NCBI GenBank assembly: GCA_900767605.1
Contig: CAAFZT010000029.1
Location: forward strand, 8,343 to 72,342
Origin: Bacilli bacterium
GTDB taxonomy: Bacteria > Bacillota_I > Bacilli_A > RFN20 > CAG-826
Direction: 5' to 3'
DNA: 64,000 nt
This document shows positions 1 to 8,458 of this stretch, in pieces. Positions within the stretch are counted from its first letter, which is position 1; the number at the start of each line of letters is the position of its first letter. A program made the position numbers and the translations under genes. The notes beneath the pieces are model-generated. The model had not been told where the DNA came from. It searched no databases and was given only the letters and a program-made list of their open reading frames with translations.

Positions 1-119
1 ATAAAGAACATCCTCTTAACCCTTTCAAACACATCGCGTTGGATGGGAGATTTAGAATTAACGAATATAATGGAAAAGCTGCCGTTCGTTTTGAATGCAG
101 CCCCGTTATCGTTAAATAG
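1..119 (+). CDS. recJ: C-terminal fragment of probable RecJ single-strand DNA exonuclease
   Basis: An open frame enters at the left edge of the window and stops at TAG 117-119. Its end includes FKHIALDGRFRINEYNG, which resembles the last OB-fold strand pair of RecJ (the family usually has a 'GxLSINEWxG'-like segment close to the C-terminus). RecJ degrades 5' single-stranded DNA in repair. recJ lies just upstream of the rel gene in many Bacilli (recJ-apt-rel); an apt gene is absent here. Only about 38 residues are visible, so the call rests on that short match plus position. Confidence 0.5.
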   Translation, partial: KEHPLNPFKHIALDGRFRINEYNGKAAVRFECSPVIVK

Positions 120-143
120 CCCCATTTTTCTTTTTTGTTCCTG

Positions 144-152
144 TGCTACGAT
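144..152 (+). promoter_or_regulatory. Possible extended -10 box for rel
   Basis: TGC-TACGAT forms an extended -10 (TGn plus four of six matches to TATAAT). No clear -35 is seen. It would start transcription near 159-160, just before ATG 162 and about 60 bases before the better supported start at 219. Confidence 0.3.
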
Positions 153-218
153 ATTTCCATTATGGATGAAAGCGCTCAAAAAAATTTAAAACCCTTACCC
201 CCCAATGGAGGGTACCCC

Positions 219-2393
219 ATGCATACCATGGAGCAGCTCAAAGCGATTTATTTTCCTTATATTAAAAACGAAACCGATCGCCAAAAGATTGAAAAAGCCT
301 ATGAATTGGCCAAAAAACAGCACGAAGGTCAGTTCCGCAAATCGGGCGAGCCCTATATTCAACACCCGATTGAAGTGGCCTATATTTGCGCTAAGCTGCA
401 AGCGGGCCCTTCCACCTTGGCGGCAGCATTTCTCCATGATGTGGTAGAAGACACGGACACCACCGTTGAAGACATTGAACGCGATTTCGGCAAAGATGTC
501 GCCAAAATTGTTGATGCATTAACCAAAATTCAAAGAATGAAACTTTCGCATATGACGGCGGAAGATTTTGAAGCAGAGGATCATCGAAAAATCTTCCTCG
601 GCATGGCTCAAGATGTTCGTGTAATCATCGTTAAACTTGCCGATCGGCTTCACAACATGCGCACCTTGGATTCCCTTTCTCCTGAAAGACAGCAAGCTTT
701 GGCCAAGGAAACCATCGAAGTTTTTACTCCGATTGCCCATCGTCTTGGAATTTACACGGTGCAAAGCGAATTGGAAGACTTGTCCCTGAAGTATTTGGAT
801 CCTGAAAAGTACCAGCATATTTTGGCGTTAGTTAACGATCGTTTTGAGCACCGAAAGGAATCGTTGGAAGGCTTAAAAAAGAGGATTGCCGACATCCTTT
901 TTGAACACAAGATCCCTTTCAAGATGGAAAGTCGCGTTAAATCCATCTATTCCATTTATCGAAAAATGTATCAAAAATCCCATAATTTTGAGGATATTTA
1001 TGATGTTTTGGCGATTCGCGTGATTACGAAAACCACGTTAAATTGCTATGAAATCCTTGGGATTATCCATTCGACATATAAACCGATTCCCGGCCGTTTT
1101 AAAGATTATATCGCCATGCCAAAGCCCAACATGTATCAGTCGTTGCATACATCGATTTTGGCAGGGGATGGCAATGCTTATGAAATCCAAATAAGAACAG
1201 AAGAAATGGATCAAATTGCCGAAACTGGCGTTGCGGCTCACTGGAAATACAAGGAAGGAAATTACAACCAGGAATCCGAACAAAAAGATATCGAAAATCA
1301 ATTATCCTGGTTCCGCGATTTCGTCTCTCTTTCCGAAGATAACCAAAGCAAATCGGCGAAGGAGTACCTCCATTCTTTGACTAGCGATATTTTCGGAGCG
1401 AATGTTTATGTTTTTACTCCGATGGGCAAGGTTATTGATTTGCCAAAAGGGGCTACCACCCTCGATTTTGCTTATAAAATCCATACAAAAGTCGGGGATT
1501 CGGCCGTTGGAGCATTCGTGAATGGAGTGGGCGTTTCCCTCAATACGGTTTTGAAAACCGGCGATGTTTGCGAGATTCGAACCTCAAAAACGGCCTATCC
1601 CAATGACTCTTGGCTTGAAATTGCCAAAACCACCTCGGCACAAAACCACATTCGCCGGGCTTTGCAGAAAAAACAAGAAGCCTTTATGCGCGAAGAAAAA
1701 ATTCGTCAAGGAAGGCAATCCCTTCTCGACGCCTTCCGCATGCAGGGAATCGAAGAAGAGGCGGCGATGAAAGCCTTAGAAGACCCTCGAATCGAAAATG
1801 AATACCATTTCGACAATTTGGATGATTTATTCGTCGCGATAACGAACCGTAATCCCACGCCTGCCGCTGTATTGGATACTTTGAAGATTCGTCGCAAGCC
1901 TTCGATTACCGATTTTGCAAAAAGAACGAGACCAAAGAAAGCAGATACTAGTCCCGTTGTCGTAGGAGGCGGAGTGACCGGATTAATGATTAGCCTAGGC
2001 CATTGCTGCACCCCGATTCCTGGAGATGACATTGTTGGATATATCACCAAAGGAAAAGGGATTACGATACACCGAGCCAATTGCCCCAATGTGCAAAATG
2101 AAAAAGCCCGTTTAGTTGATGTGAAGTGGAAGGAAGAACTCGCCATATCTTCTTATCCCGTTGACATTCAGATCTTTGCTAACGACCGTTCTAATTTGCT
2201 CGCGGATATTTTGTCTACCTTCGGAGCAAAAGGAGTGGGGGTCAGCGATCTACGTGCTCACTTAAAAGAAGATACGATGGATGACGTTATTAACATGACC
2301 ATTACCGTGTCTAATGCCAAAGTGCTGCAAGATTGCTTTGCAGATTTACTGGGCATCAAAGGCGTTTACGACGTTATTCGTGTTATTCATTAA
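219..2393 (+). CDS. rel: Bifunctional (p)ppGpp synthetase/hydrolase, RelA/SpoT family
   Basis: Makes and degrades the alarmone (p)ppGpp from GTP/GDP and ATP in the cytoplasm, setting growth rate and the stringent response. The N-terminal HD hydrolase domain has HPIEVA and an intact HDVVEDT motif. The synthetase domain has IYSIYRKM, GRFKDYIAMPKPN and YQSLHTS; the RFKD signature is the form found in bifunctional Rel rather than hydrolase-dead RelA. A TGS domain and a C-terminal ACT domain follow. The length (about 725 residues) is normal. ATG 219 is chosen because GGAGGG at 207-212 is six bases upstream and the remaining N-terminus matches family length; TTG 135 and ATG 162 are in-frame alternatives. 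Position after a probable recJ matches Bacilli. Confidence 0.95.
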   Translation: MHTMEQLKAIYFPYIKNETDRQKIEKAYELAKKQHEGQFRKSGEPYIQHPIEVAYICAKLQAGPSTLAAAFLHDVVEDTDTTVEDIERDFGKDVAKIVDALTKIQRMKLSHMTAEDFEAEDHRKIFLGMAQDVRVIIVKLADRLHNMRTLDSLSPERQQALAKETIEVFTPIAHRLGIYTVQSELEDLSLKYLDPEKYQHILALVNDRFEHRKESLEGLKKRIADILFEHKIPFKMESRVKSIYSIYRKMYQKSHNFEDIYDVLAIRVITKTTLNCYEILGIIHSTYKPIPGRFKDYIAMPKPNMYQSLHTSILAGDGNAYEIQIRTEEMDQIAETGVAAHWKYKEGNYNQESEQKDIENQLSWFRDFVSLSEDNQSKSAKEYLHSLTSDIFGANVYVFTPMGKVIDLPKGATTLDFAYKIHTKVGDSAVGAFVNGVGVSLNTVLKTGDVCEIRTSKTAYPNDSWLEIAKTTSAQNHIRRALQKKQEAFMREEKIRQGRQSLLDAFRMQGIEEEAAMKALEDPRIENEYHFDNLDDLFVAITNRNPTPAAVLDTLKIRRKPSITDFAKRTRPKKADTSPVVVGGGVTGLMISLGHCCTPIPGDDIVGYITKGKGITIHRANCPNVQNEKARLVDVKWKEELAISSYPVDIQIFANDRSNLLADILSTFGAKGVGVSDLRAHLKEDTMDDVINMTITVSNAKVLQDCFADLLGIKGVYDVIRVIH

Positions 2394-2401
2394 TGTAGCC
2401 G

Positions 2402-2452
2402 CCTGATTGAAGAAAGGCTATGAATAGCCTATACTTATCAAGCCTAATCAGG
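2402..2452 (+). promoter_or_regulatory. Nested hairpin covering the hisS ribosome-binding site
   Basis: CCTGATT (2402-2408) is the exact reverse complement of AATCAGG (2446-2452). Inside it AGGCTA/TAGCCT (2415-2420 with 2425-2430) form a six-pair stem with a TGAA loop. The outer right arm contains the AGG of the hisS Shine-Dalgarno AGGAG, so closing the stem would hide it. AGCCT at 2441-2445 is a competing partner for AGGCT. The structure is inferred from complementarity only; it is not a recognisable T-box. Confidence 0.4.
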
Positions 2453-2463
2453 AGAGTATTTTT

Positions 2464-3798
2464 ATGCCGTTTATTGCTGTCAAAGGAACCCACGATCTTT
2501 ATGGGGCCGAAGCCGATGGCTACGCCTACATTGAAAACGTGTTTCGCGCGGTTAGCGAACTGTACGGATATCGCCCCATCGAGACACCAATTTTAGAATA
2601 TACCGAAGTTTTCGACCGTTCTACGGGAGAAAGCAGCGACGTTGTCCGCAAAGAAATGTATACCTTTATGGATAAAGGGAATCGTTCGGTGACGCTTCGC
2701 CCGGAAGGGACTGCGGGAGTCATTCGTTCCATTGTTGAACACAAAATGACCGCCACGAATGATTTACCTTTAAAGACTTTCTATATGGGGCCGGTTTTCC
2801 GCTACGAAAGGCCGCAACTAGGAAGATATCGCCAATTTACCCAAGCGGGCGTGGAGTGTGTTGGCGTGGATTCCCCTCGTCTTGATGCCGAATGCATTTG
2901 CTTGGCGATGCAGGCCTTGGGCATGCTGGGATTCAAGAATCTCAAAATCAAGGTCAATACTTTGGGGGACGCCGCTTCTAGAAACGCCTACAAAGAAGCG
3001 CTGCGTTCCTACTTCGCTACAAAAATCGAGGAAATGTGTGATGACTGTAAGGAACGTCTCCGTCTAAATCCGATGCGCATTTTGGATTGCAAGGTGGAAC
3101 ATGACCATGAAATTGGCCTAAACGCCCCAAAGATGCGTGATTTCCTTTCGGAAGAAGCCGATGCAAGATTCTATCAAACTCTTTCGATCCTCAATGACAT
3201 GGAAATCGAGTATGAAATTGATGATTCCTTGGTTCGTGGGCTTGATTATTATGGTCATATCGTGTTTGAAGTTCACGCAATTTCCCCCAGCGGAAAAGAT
3301 TACGGGGCCTTGCTTGGTGGAGGCCATTACGATGGCATGCTTGCCAATTTCAATGGTCCTAAGGATTACGATCATGGGGTTGGATTTGCGATGGGGGTCG
3401 AGCGTATCTATTCCTTAATGGAAGAGCTAGGGCTATTGAAAGATGTGGCCCATCACGTGGATATTTATGCGATGCCCATCGGAGAAGAAGTTTTAGACGA
3501 TGGTTTCCATTTAGTTCAGGAAATTCGCTCCCTTGGCTACAGCGTTGAGATGCCTTTTGTTCCGTCTAAACTAGGTTCTATGTTCAAAAAAGCCGAACGA
3601 AGCCAAGCCAACTTTGCTCTCATCTTCGGCACGGAGGATTTGCAAAAAGGCGTGGTTCAACTCAAAAACCTCAAAACCCATGAACAAAAAGAGGCTAAAA
3701 TCGAAAACCTTGATGAAATTCTGGATGCGGAATTTGAAAAAATCGACGATGAGGAAGAAGAAAACTGCTGCCATGAGCATCATCATGAAGGAGACTAA
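2464..3798 (+). CDS. hisS: Histidyl-tRNA synthetase
   Basis: Charges tRNA-His with histidine. It is a class II synthetase of the short bacterial type: motif 2 is FRYERPQLGRYRQF, the histidine-binding signature LVRGLDYY is present, and motif 3 is GFAMGVERI, followed by the anticodon-binding domain. The length of 444 residues is slightly over the family norm because of an acidic tail ending ENCCHEHHHEGD, rich in Cys and His and not part of the usual fold. The Shine-Dalgarno AGGAG lies 5' of ATG 2464 inside a predicted hairpin. aspS begins three bases after the stop, and the aspS ribosome site is encoded in the hisS tail. The hisS-aspS pairing is typical of Bacilli. Confidence 0.96.
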   Translation: MPFIAVKGTHDLYGAEADGYAYIENVFRAVSELYGYRPIETPILEYTEVFDRSTGESSDVVRKEMYTFMDKGNRSVTLRPEGTAGVIRSIVEHKMTATNDLPLKTFYMGPVFRYERPQLGRYRQFTQAGVECVGVDSPRLDAECICLAMQALGMLGFKNLKIKVNTLGDAASRNAYKEALRSYFATKIEEMCDDCKERLRLNPMRILDCKVEHDHEIGLNAPKMRDFLSEEADARFYQTLSILNDMEIEYEIDDSLVRGLDYYGHIVFEVHAISPSGKDYGALLGGGHYDGMLANFNGPKDYDHGVGFAMGVERIYSLMEELGLLKDVAHHVDIYAMPIGEEVLDDGFHLVQEIRSLGYSVEMPFVPSKLGSMFKKAERSQANFALIFGTEDLQKGVVQLKNLKTHEQKEAKIENLDEILDAEFEKIDDEEEENCCHEHHHEGD

Positions 3799-3801
3799 AA
3801 A

Positions 3802-5535
3802 ATGGAACGCACCGATTATAACGGAAATTTAAGGATTTCAGATGTAGGCCGGGAAGTAACGCTTCTTGGCTGGATTGCTACGAAGAGAAATTTGGGGTCT
3901 CTCGTATTCTTTGATTTGCGGGATTCCACTGGCATTGTTCAACTGATTGCCAAGGATCCCTCCATTTTGCCCGATTGCCGAAACGAGTATGTGGTGGAAG
4001 CAAAAGGCATTGTGGAGAAGAAAGACGTCCCAAATCCTCGCCTTGCCACGGGCGAAATCGAAGTTTCTTTAACTTCACTGCGTGTATTAAACAAAGCGGA
4101 AACTACGCCCTTTATCATCGATGATAAAACGGATGCTCTTGAAGATACGCGTTTGAATTATCGTTATTTGGATTTGCGCCGTCCCTGCCTTTTGAACAAT
4201 TTGAAAACGAGAGCAAAGATTGTTCGCGCTTGGCACGAATATTTTGACGAGCACGATTTCTTGGAGGTGGAAACCCCGATTCTTAACCTTTCCTCGCCGG
4301 AAGGCGCCCGTGACTATTTGGTTCCTAGCCGTTTGCATCACGGATGCTTCTACGCCCTTCCTCAAAGCCCTCAACTTTGGAAACAGCTCCTTATGATTGG
4401 CGGAGTGGAACGTTATTATCAGGTTGCAAAGTGCTTCCGCGATGAAGACCTTCGCGCGGATCGTCAGCCGGAATTCACCCAATTGGACGAAGAAATTTCG
4501 TTTATGGACCAAGACCAAATCTTGGCTTTAAATGAAGGTTTTTTGAAAAAAGTCTTTAAAGAAATCAAAGGGATTGATATTGAGACGCCGCTTCGTAGAA
4601 TGCCCTATTGGGAAGCCATGGACCGATTTGGTTCGGACAAGCCCGACACTCGATATGGATTGGAACTCCAAGATATTACCGAAATTTTGAAGTCGGCTCC
4701 ATTCGGTGGCTTCGAGGGTGCGAATTACATCAAGGCAATTGTTATCCCGTCCATGGCCAAAGAAACCTCAAGAAAAGATTTGGACGCACTACAACTTGAG
4801 GCCAGAAAATTTAATTTGAAAGGCGTTTTGTCTTTAAAGTTTACCGACGGTGCCCTTAATGGTTCGTTTAAGAAATTCCTAACGGACGAAATGGAAACTA
4901 GCCTAAAAGAAAAACTTGGATTAAAAGAAGACGACTTGGTTTTGTTTGCATCGAGTCCCTATCGTCGGGATATCGACTTTGGCCTTGGGGCATTGCGTAC
5001 TTTGTTCGCCAAAAAAATGCAGCTGATCAAACCGAACACTTACGATTTGCTTTGGGTTGTTGACTTCCCGATGTTTGATCCTGTTGAAGGCCAACCGGGG
5101 AAATATACGGCGGAACACCATCCGTTCACTCGCCCTCGCGACGAAGACCTGGCATTGTTGGATTCGAATCCCGAAGAAGTGCTTGCTTACGCTTACGACA
5201 TCATCATCAATGGTTACGAAGCTGGCGGTGGAACCCTGCGTATTTATGACCACGACACTCAATGGAAGATTTTCAACCTTCTTGGACTTTCGGACGAAGA
5301 TGTCGCCAAAAAATTTGGTTGGTTTATCGATGCCTTCCAATATGGGGCTCCGCCTCATGGAGGAATGGCGTTTGGTCTCGACCGTCTTGCCATGATTCTC
5401 TGTGGCACGGATAACATCCGCGATGTGGAGGCTTTCCCGAAAAACCTTCAAGCCGTGGACCCCACCTCCAAAGCCCCAACCCCGGTTTCCCCTGATCAGT
5501 TGGAAATCCTCGATATTGCCATTACCGAAGAATAA
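3802..5535 (+). CDS. aspS: Aspartyl-tRNA synthetase, bacterial type
   Basis: Charges tRNA-Asp. The N-terminal OB-fold anticodon-binding domain (residues about 1-110) is followed by the class II core with motif 2 FRDEDLRADRQPEFTQ, a central GAD-type insertion, and motif 3 GGMAFGLDRLAMIL. The 577 residues and the insertion place it in the bacterial rather than the archaeal group. AAGGAG lies eight bases before ATG 3802. It is translationally linked to hisS (3 bases apart) and followed by tkt after 14 bases. Whether it also charges tRNA-Asn cannot be told from this window. Confidence 0.96.
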   Translation: MERTDYNGNLRISDVGREVTLLGWIATKRNLGSLVFFDLRDSTGIVQLIAKDPSILPDCRNEYVVEAKGIVEKKDVPNPRLATGEIEVSLTSLRVLNKAETTPFIIDDKTDALEDTRLNYRYLDLRRPCLLNNLKTRAKIVRAWHEYFDEHDFLEVETPILNLSSPEGARDYLVPSRLHHGCFYALPQSPQLWKQLLMIGGVERYYQVAKCFRDEDLRADRQPEFTQLDEEISFMDQDQILALNEGFLKKVFKEIKGIDIETPLRRMPYWEAMDRFGSDKPDTRYGLELQDITEILKSAPFGGFEGANYIKAIVIPSMAKETSRKDLDALQLEARKFNLKGVLSLKFTDGALNGSFKKFLTDEMETSLKEKLGLKEDDLVLFASSPYRRDIDFGLGALRTLFAKKMQLIKPNTYDLLWVVDFPMFDPVEGQPGKYTAEHHPFTRPRDEDLALLDSNPEEVLAYAYDIIINGYEAGGGTLRIYDHDTQWKIFNLLGLSDEDVAKKFGWFIDAFQYGAPPHGGMAFGLDRLAMILCGTDNIRDVEAFPKNLQAVDPTSKAPTPVSPDQLEILDIAITEE

Positions 5536-5549
5536 ATAAGGAGAACAAA

Positions 5550-7538
5550 ATGTTTGAAAACGGAAAAACGAAACAAGACGCGGCGTTGTCCATCGCGGCG
5601 ATGCGTTCCACAACATTAGACGTCATCAACAAAGCAAATTCCGGTCATCCGGGCATGGCCTTAGATGCCGCTCCGGCTGTTTATGCGCTTTTCCGCGACC
5701 ATTTAACGGCCGACCCCAAACATCCGGATTGGATTAACCGTGATCGTTTCGTACTTTCTTGCGGTCACGTTTCCTCCTTGCTTTATACCACGCTTCACTG
5801 CCTCGGCTATTCGATAAGCATGGAAGACTTGAAGTCGTTCCGTCAGCTGGGCTCCATTACTCCTGGCCACCCTGAAGTGGGAATGACTCCGGGAGTAGAC
5901 GCTACTAGCGGGCCATTGGGACAAGGAATTGCCCAAGCCGTGGGGATGGCGATGGCGGAAAAAGCCATTGAAGCCGAATATCCCGAAGGCTCCAAAATCA
6001 TGAATCACTGGACCTATTGCCTTTGTGGTGATGGGTGTTTGGAAGAGGGGATTTCCCACGAAGCCATTTCGCTTGCGGGGCATTACCATCTCAACAAATT
6101 GATTTTGCTTTACGACGAAAATGGTTCGACTCTCGACGGGCCGACTTCCGATTCCGCATCCGATAACGTCAAACTCCGCTTTTTTGCAGCAGGCTGGGAT
6201 GTTATCGAGGTAAAAGACGGCAACAATTGGGAGAAAATTTCTAAAGCTATTTCCAAAGCCAAGGAAAATAAAGACTTCCCAACTTTGATTATTTTCCATA
6301 CTCAAATTGGATATGGATCGGAGCACCAAGGGTCTCACGTAACGCACGGAGCTCCGCTAACGGAAGAGGACACGTTGCACGCCAAAAAGGTATTTGGCTA
6401 CGATTATCCCCCGTTTACGATTCCAGACTCCGTTTATTCCGACTTCGCCTCCTCGTTTGGAAAACGCGGCGCAGAAGCTTACGAAGCTTATCAAAGTGCA
6501 ACCAAGGAATATAAGAAATACCATTCCGAAGCCTATGAGCTTTTTCAAAATGCTTTTGCTCGTAATGTAACCCCATATCTTCCGGAAAGCCGGGACGCCA
6601 AAGGAGCAAAGCCGGAAGCAACCCGCAATAGCAGCGGAAAATTCTTGGAACGTTTGACGGGGAAAATGCCCTTTACGTTTGGCGGAAGCGCTGACGTGGC
6701 GGGATCGACAAAAACCAATGTCAAAGGACTTGCTATTTTTGATGCGGAACATCCGGAAGGACGCGATATCCATTTCGGTATCCGCGAATTCGGCATGGCA
6801 AGTGCGCAAAACGGAATCCTCTTGCATGGAGGATTGCTGACTTATTGTGCCACCTTCTTTGTTTTCTCGGATTATTTGAAGCCTGCAATTCGCATGGCGG
6901 CCATGGAAAATATTCCTTCTATTTATATTTTGACTCACGATTCCATTGCTGTTGGAGAAGATGGGACGACGCATGAACCCATCGAGCAGTTGGCGTCTTT
7001 GCGTTCCATTCCCAACGTCGACGTGATTCGTCCTGCGGACATCAACGAAACGGAAGCGGCGTGGCGCTTGGCCGTTGAAAGCAAAACCCGCCCCACTGCT
7101 CTTATTTTAACCAGGCAAAATCTTCCTCAGCTCGAAAATTCTTCTTTTGAGGGCGTTCAAAAAGGCGCCTATGTCGTTTATACCCCTTCCAAAAAGGCCA
7201 ATATTCAATTAATTGCTACTGGAAGCGAGGTATCTCTATGCATTGCCGCTTCTAAGATCCTCGAAGAAAAGGAAATTTACGCGGAAGTAGTTTCTATGCC
7301 GAGCTGGAATCGTTTCGTTGCCTTGCCGCCAGAAGAAAAAGAGAAAGTCCTCCATTTGCCTTATGATGCTCGCGTTAGCGTGGAAATGGGCTCCACGTTT
7401 GGCTGGGGAGGAATCGCAAAATATAACATTGGCATTGATGAGTTTGGTGCAAGTGGCAAGGCGGAAGATTTATTAGAGCATTTCGGCTTTACACCCATTC
7501 AAATTGCTGGGAAAATCTCTTCGTTTTTCAAGGAGTGA
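5550..7538 (+). CDS. tkt: Transketolase
   Basis: Thiamine-diphosphate enzyme of the non-oxidative pentose phosphate pathway that moves two-carbon ketol units between sugar phosphates. The pyrophosphate-binding domain has SGHPGMALDAAP, GPLGQG and the ThDP motif GDGCLEEGISHEA; the pyrimidine-binding domain has FGIREFGMA and THDSIAVGEDGTTHEP. The 662 residues equal the family norm. AAGGAG is eight bases upstream of ATG 5550. The gene stops with TGA, useful evidence that TGA is not a sense codon here. It supplies ribose and erythrose phosphates and joins a run with aspS and the Asp23-type gene. Confidence 0.97.
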   Translation: MFENGKTKQDAALSIAAMRSTTLDVINKANSGHPGMALDAAPAVYALFRDHLTADPKHPDWINRDRFVLSCGHVSSLLYTTLHCLGYSISMEDLKSFRQLGSITPGHPEVGMTPGVDATSGPLGQGIAQAVGMAMAEKAIEAEYPEGSKIMNHWTYCLCGDGCLEEGISHEAISLAGHYHLNKLILLYDENGSTLDGPTSDSASDNVKLRFFAAGWDVIEVKDGNNWEKISKAISKAKENKDFPTLIIFHTQIGYGSEHQGSHVTHGAPLTEEDTLHAKKVFGYDYPPFTIPDSVYSDFASSFGKRGAEAYEAYQSATKEYKKYHSEAYELFQNAFARNVTPYLPESRDAKGAKPEATRNSSGKFLERLTGKMPFTFGGSADVAGSTKTNVKGLAIFDAEHPEGRDIHFGIREFGMASAQNGILLHGGLLTYCATFFVFSDYLKPAIRMAAMENIPSIYILTHDSIAVGEDGTTHEPIEQLASLRSIPNVDVIRPADINETEAAWRLAVESKTRPTALILTRQNLPQLENSSFEGVQKGAYVVYTPSKKANIQLIATGSEVSLCIAASKILEEKEIYAEVVSMPSWNRFVALPPEEKEKVLHLPYDARVSVEMGSTFGWGGIAKYNIGIDEFGASGKAEDLLEHFGFTPIQIAGKISSFFKE

Positions 7539-7543
7539 GGAAC

Positions 7544-7945
7544 ATGCCCTACATTTACATTAATAACTACGCCCAAAAAGGGAAGTTGGGCATTAGCCTT
7601 GCAACCATTGACACGATTGCGTCGAAAGCGGTTGCCGAAATTCCAGGTGCCTCTGTTTATTCTGCTGCCGTGGAGGCGAAAAAAGACGCGAATTCCAAAA
7701 ATTCGAAATCAAAAGATAGAAAAACCCATTTTATTTCCCCTCTATTTTCCATTCCTTCCGGAGCGAATACTTCCTTATCCAAAACGGGGAAAGCCATCAT
7801 TAAGCTAGATGTGGCCTTGGCCCCTGGACTTAACGTTTCAGAAATTTGCTTAAAAATCCAAAAGCAAGTCGCGGATGCCTTGCGACTCAATTGTGACACC
7901 TTGCCCTATGAAGTCATGGTGCATGTTGCCAAAATCATGGATTAA
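7544..7945 (+). CDS. Asp23/Gls24 family protein, YqhY-like
   Basis: Small cytoplasmic protein of the Asp23/Gls24 (DUF322) family. The pattern KGKLGISLATIDTIASKA near the N-terminus and the C-terminal beta-alpha segment VSEICLKIQKQVADAL match family blocks. In Bacillus the homologue YqhY sits beside acetyl-CoA carboxylase genes and nusB and affects fatty-acid synthesis; here only the nusB side is kept. A Lys/Ser-rich insertion (residues about 43-60) interrupts the usual fold and is unusual. ATG 7544 is preferred over GTG 7535 because AGGAG at 7531-7535 is eight bases upstream. It follows tkt by five bases. Confidence 0.75.
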   Translation: MPYIYINNYAQKGKLGISLATIDTIASKAVAEIPGASVYSAAVEAKKDANSKNSKSKDRKTHFISPLFSIPSGANTSLSKTGKAIIKLDVALAPGLNVSEICLKIQKQVADALRLNCDTLPYEVMVHVAKIMD

Positions 7946-7975
7946 ACCCTCAACAATATAGAAAGACGAAACAGA

Positions 7976-8458
7976 ATGAATAACGAAAAAGAAAGTGCTT
8001 GGCTCGAAGAGTTTGACGAACTAGAAGAAATGGCAAGGTCCCGCAATTCCTTGCAGCCTTTAGCCATGACTTGCATCTATGATGCTTTGACCTATATTTA
8101 CATGGATTATTCCATCGATGTGAAGGATATCGTCTCCGGGCTTTGCAATGAGCCTTATGAAGATTGCCCATTGTTCGTGAAACAATGCATGGTCTCTTCC
8201 GTTTCACATTTCCACGACGTTGTCGATGCTTTTAAACCTCATTTACGGAACTGGCGATTTGAGCGTTTGCCTCGTTTGGAACAAGCAATCCTCATCCAAG
8301 CCTACGTTCATTATTATTATGTGGACGATCACGTAGATAAGGGCGTGGTAATCGATATCGCGGTTAAACTGGCGAAAAAATATCTAAGCGGAAAGGATTA
8401 TCGCTTTGTGAACGCTATTCTTGATAATGTTTTAGGCGAAAGGAACGCGAATGCCTAA
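7976..8458 (+). CDS. nusB: Transcription antitermination factor NusB
   Basis: RNA-binding all-helical protein that joins NusE (S10) on boxA of rRNA leaders to prevent premature termination. The C-terminal helices carry LRNWRFERLPRLEQAIL and VVIDIAVKLAKKYL followed by FVNAILDNVL, as in the family. The N-terminus is slightly longer than usual and acidic. The Shine-Dalgarno is weak (only GA-rich bases before ATG 7976). The end overlaps xseA by eight bases. The order Asp23-nusB-xseA-xseB is conserved in Bacilli, though folD is missing. Confidence 0.9.
   Translation: MNNEKESAWLEEFDELEEMARSRNSLQPLAMTCIYDALTYIYMDYSIDVKDIVSGLCNEPYEDCPLFVKQCMVSSVSHFHDVVDAFKPHLRNWRFERLPRLEQAILIQAYVHYYYVDDHVDKGVVIDIAVKLAKKYLSGKDYRFVNAILDNVLGERNANA

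Noticed and set aside
219..2393. Other long frames on both strands inside rel, hisS, aspS and tkt
   Set aside because: They lack ribosome sites and family features and follow from codon bias of the real gene in the opposite or shifted frame.
4921..5616. A 231-codon minus-strand frame over aspS/tkt
   Set aside because: It crosses the junction of two well defined genes, has no ribosome site and no recognisable domain.
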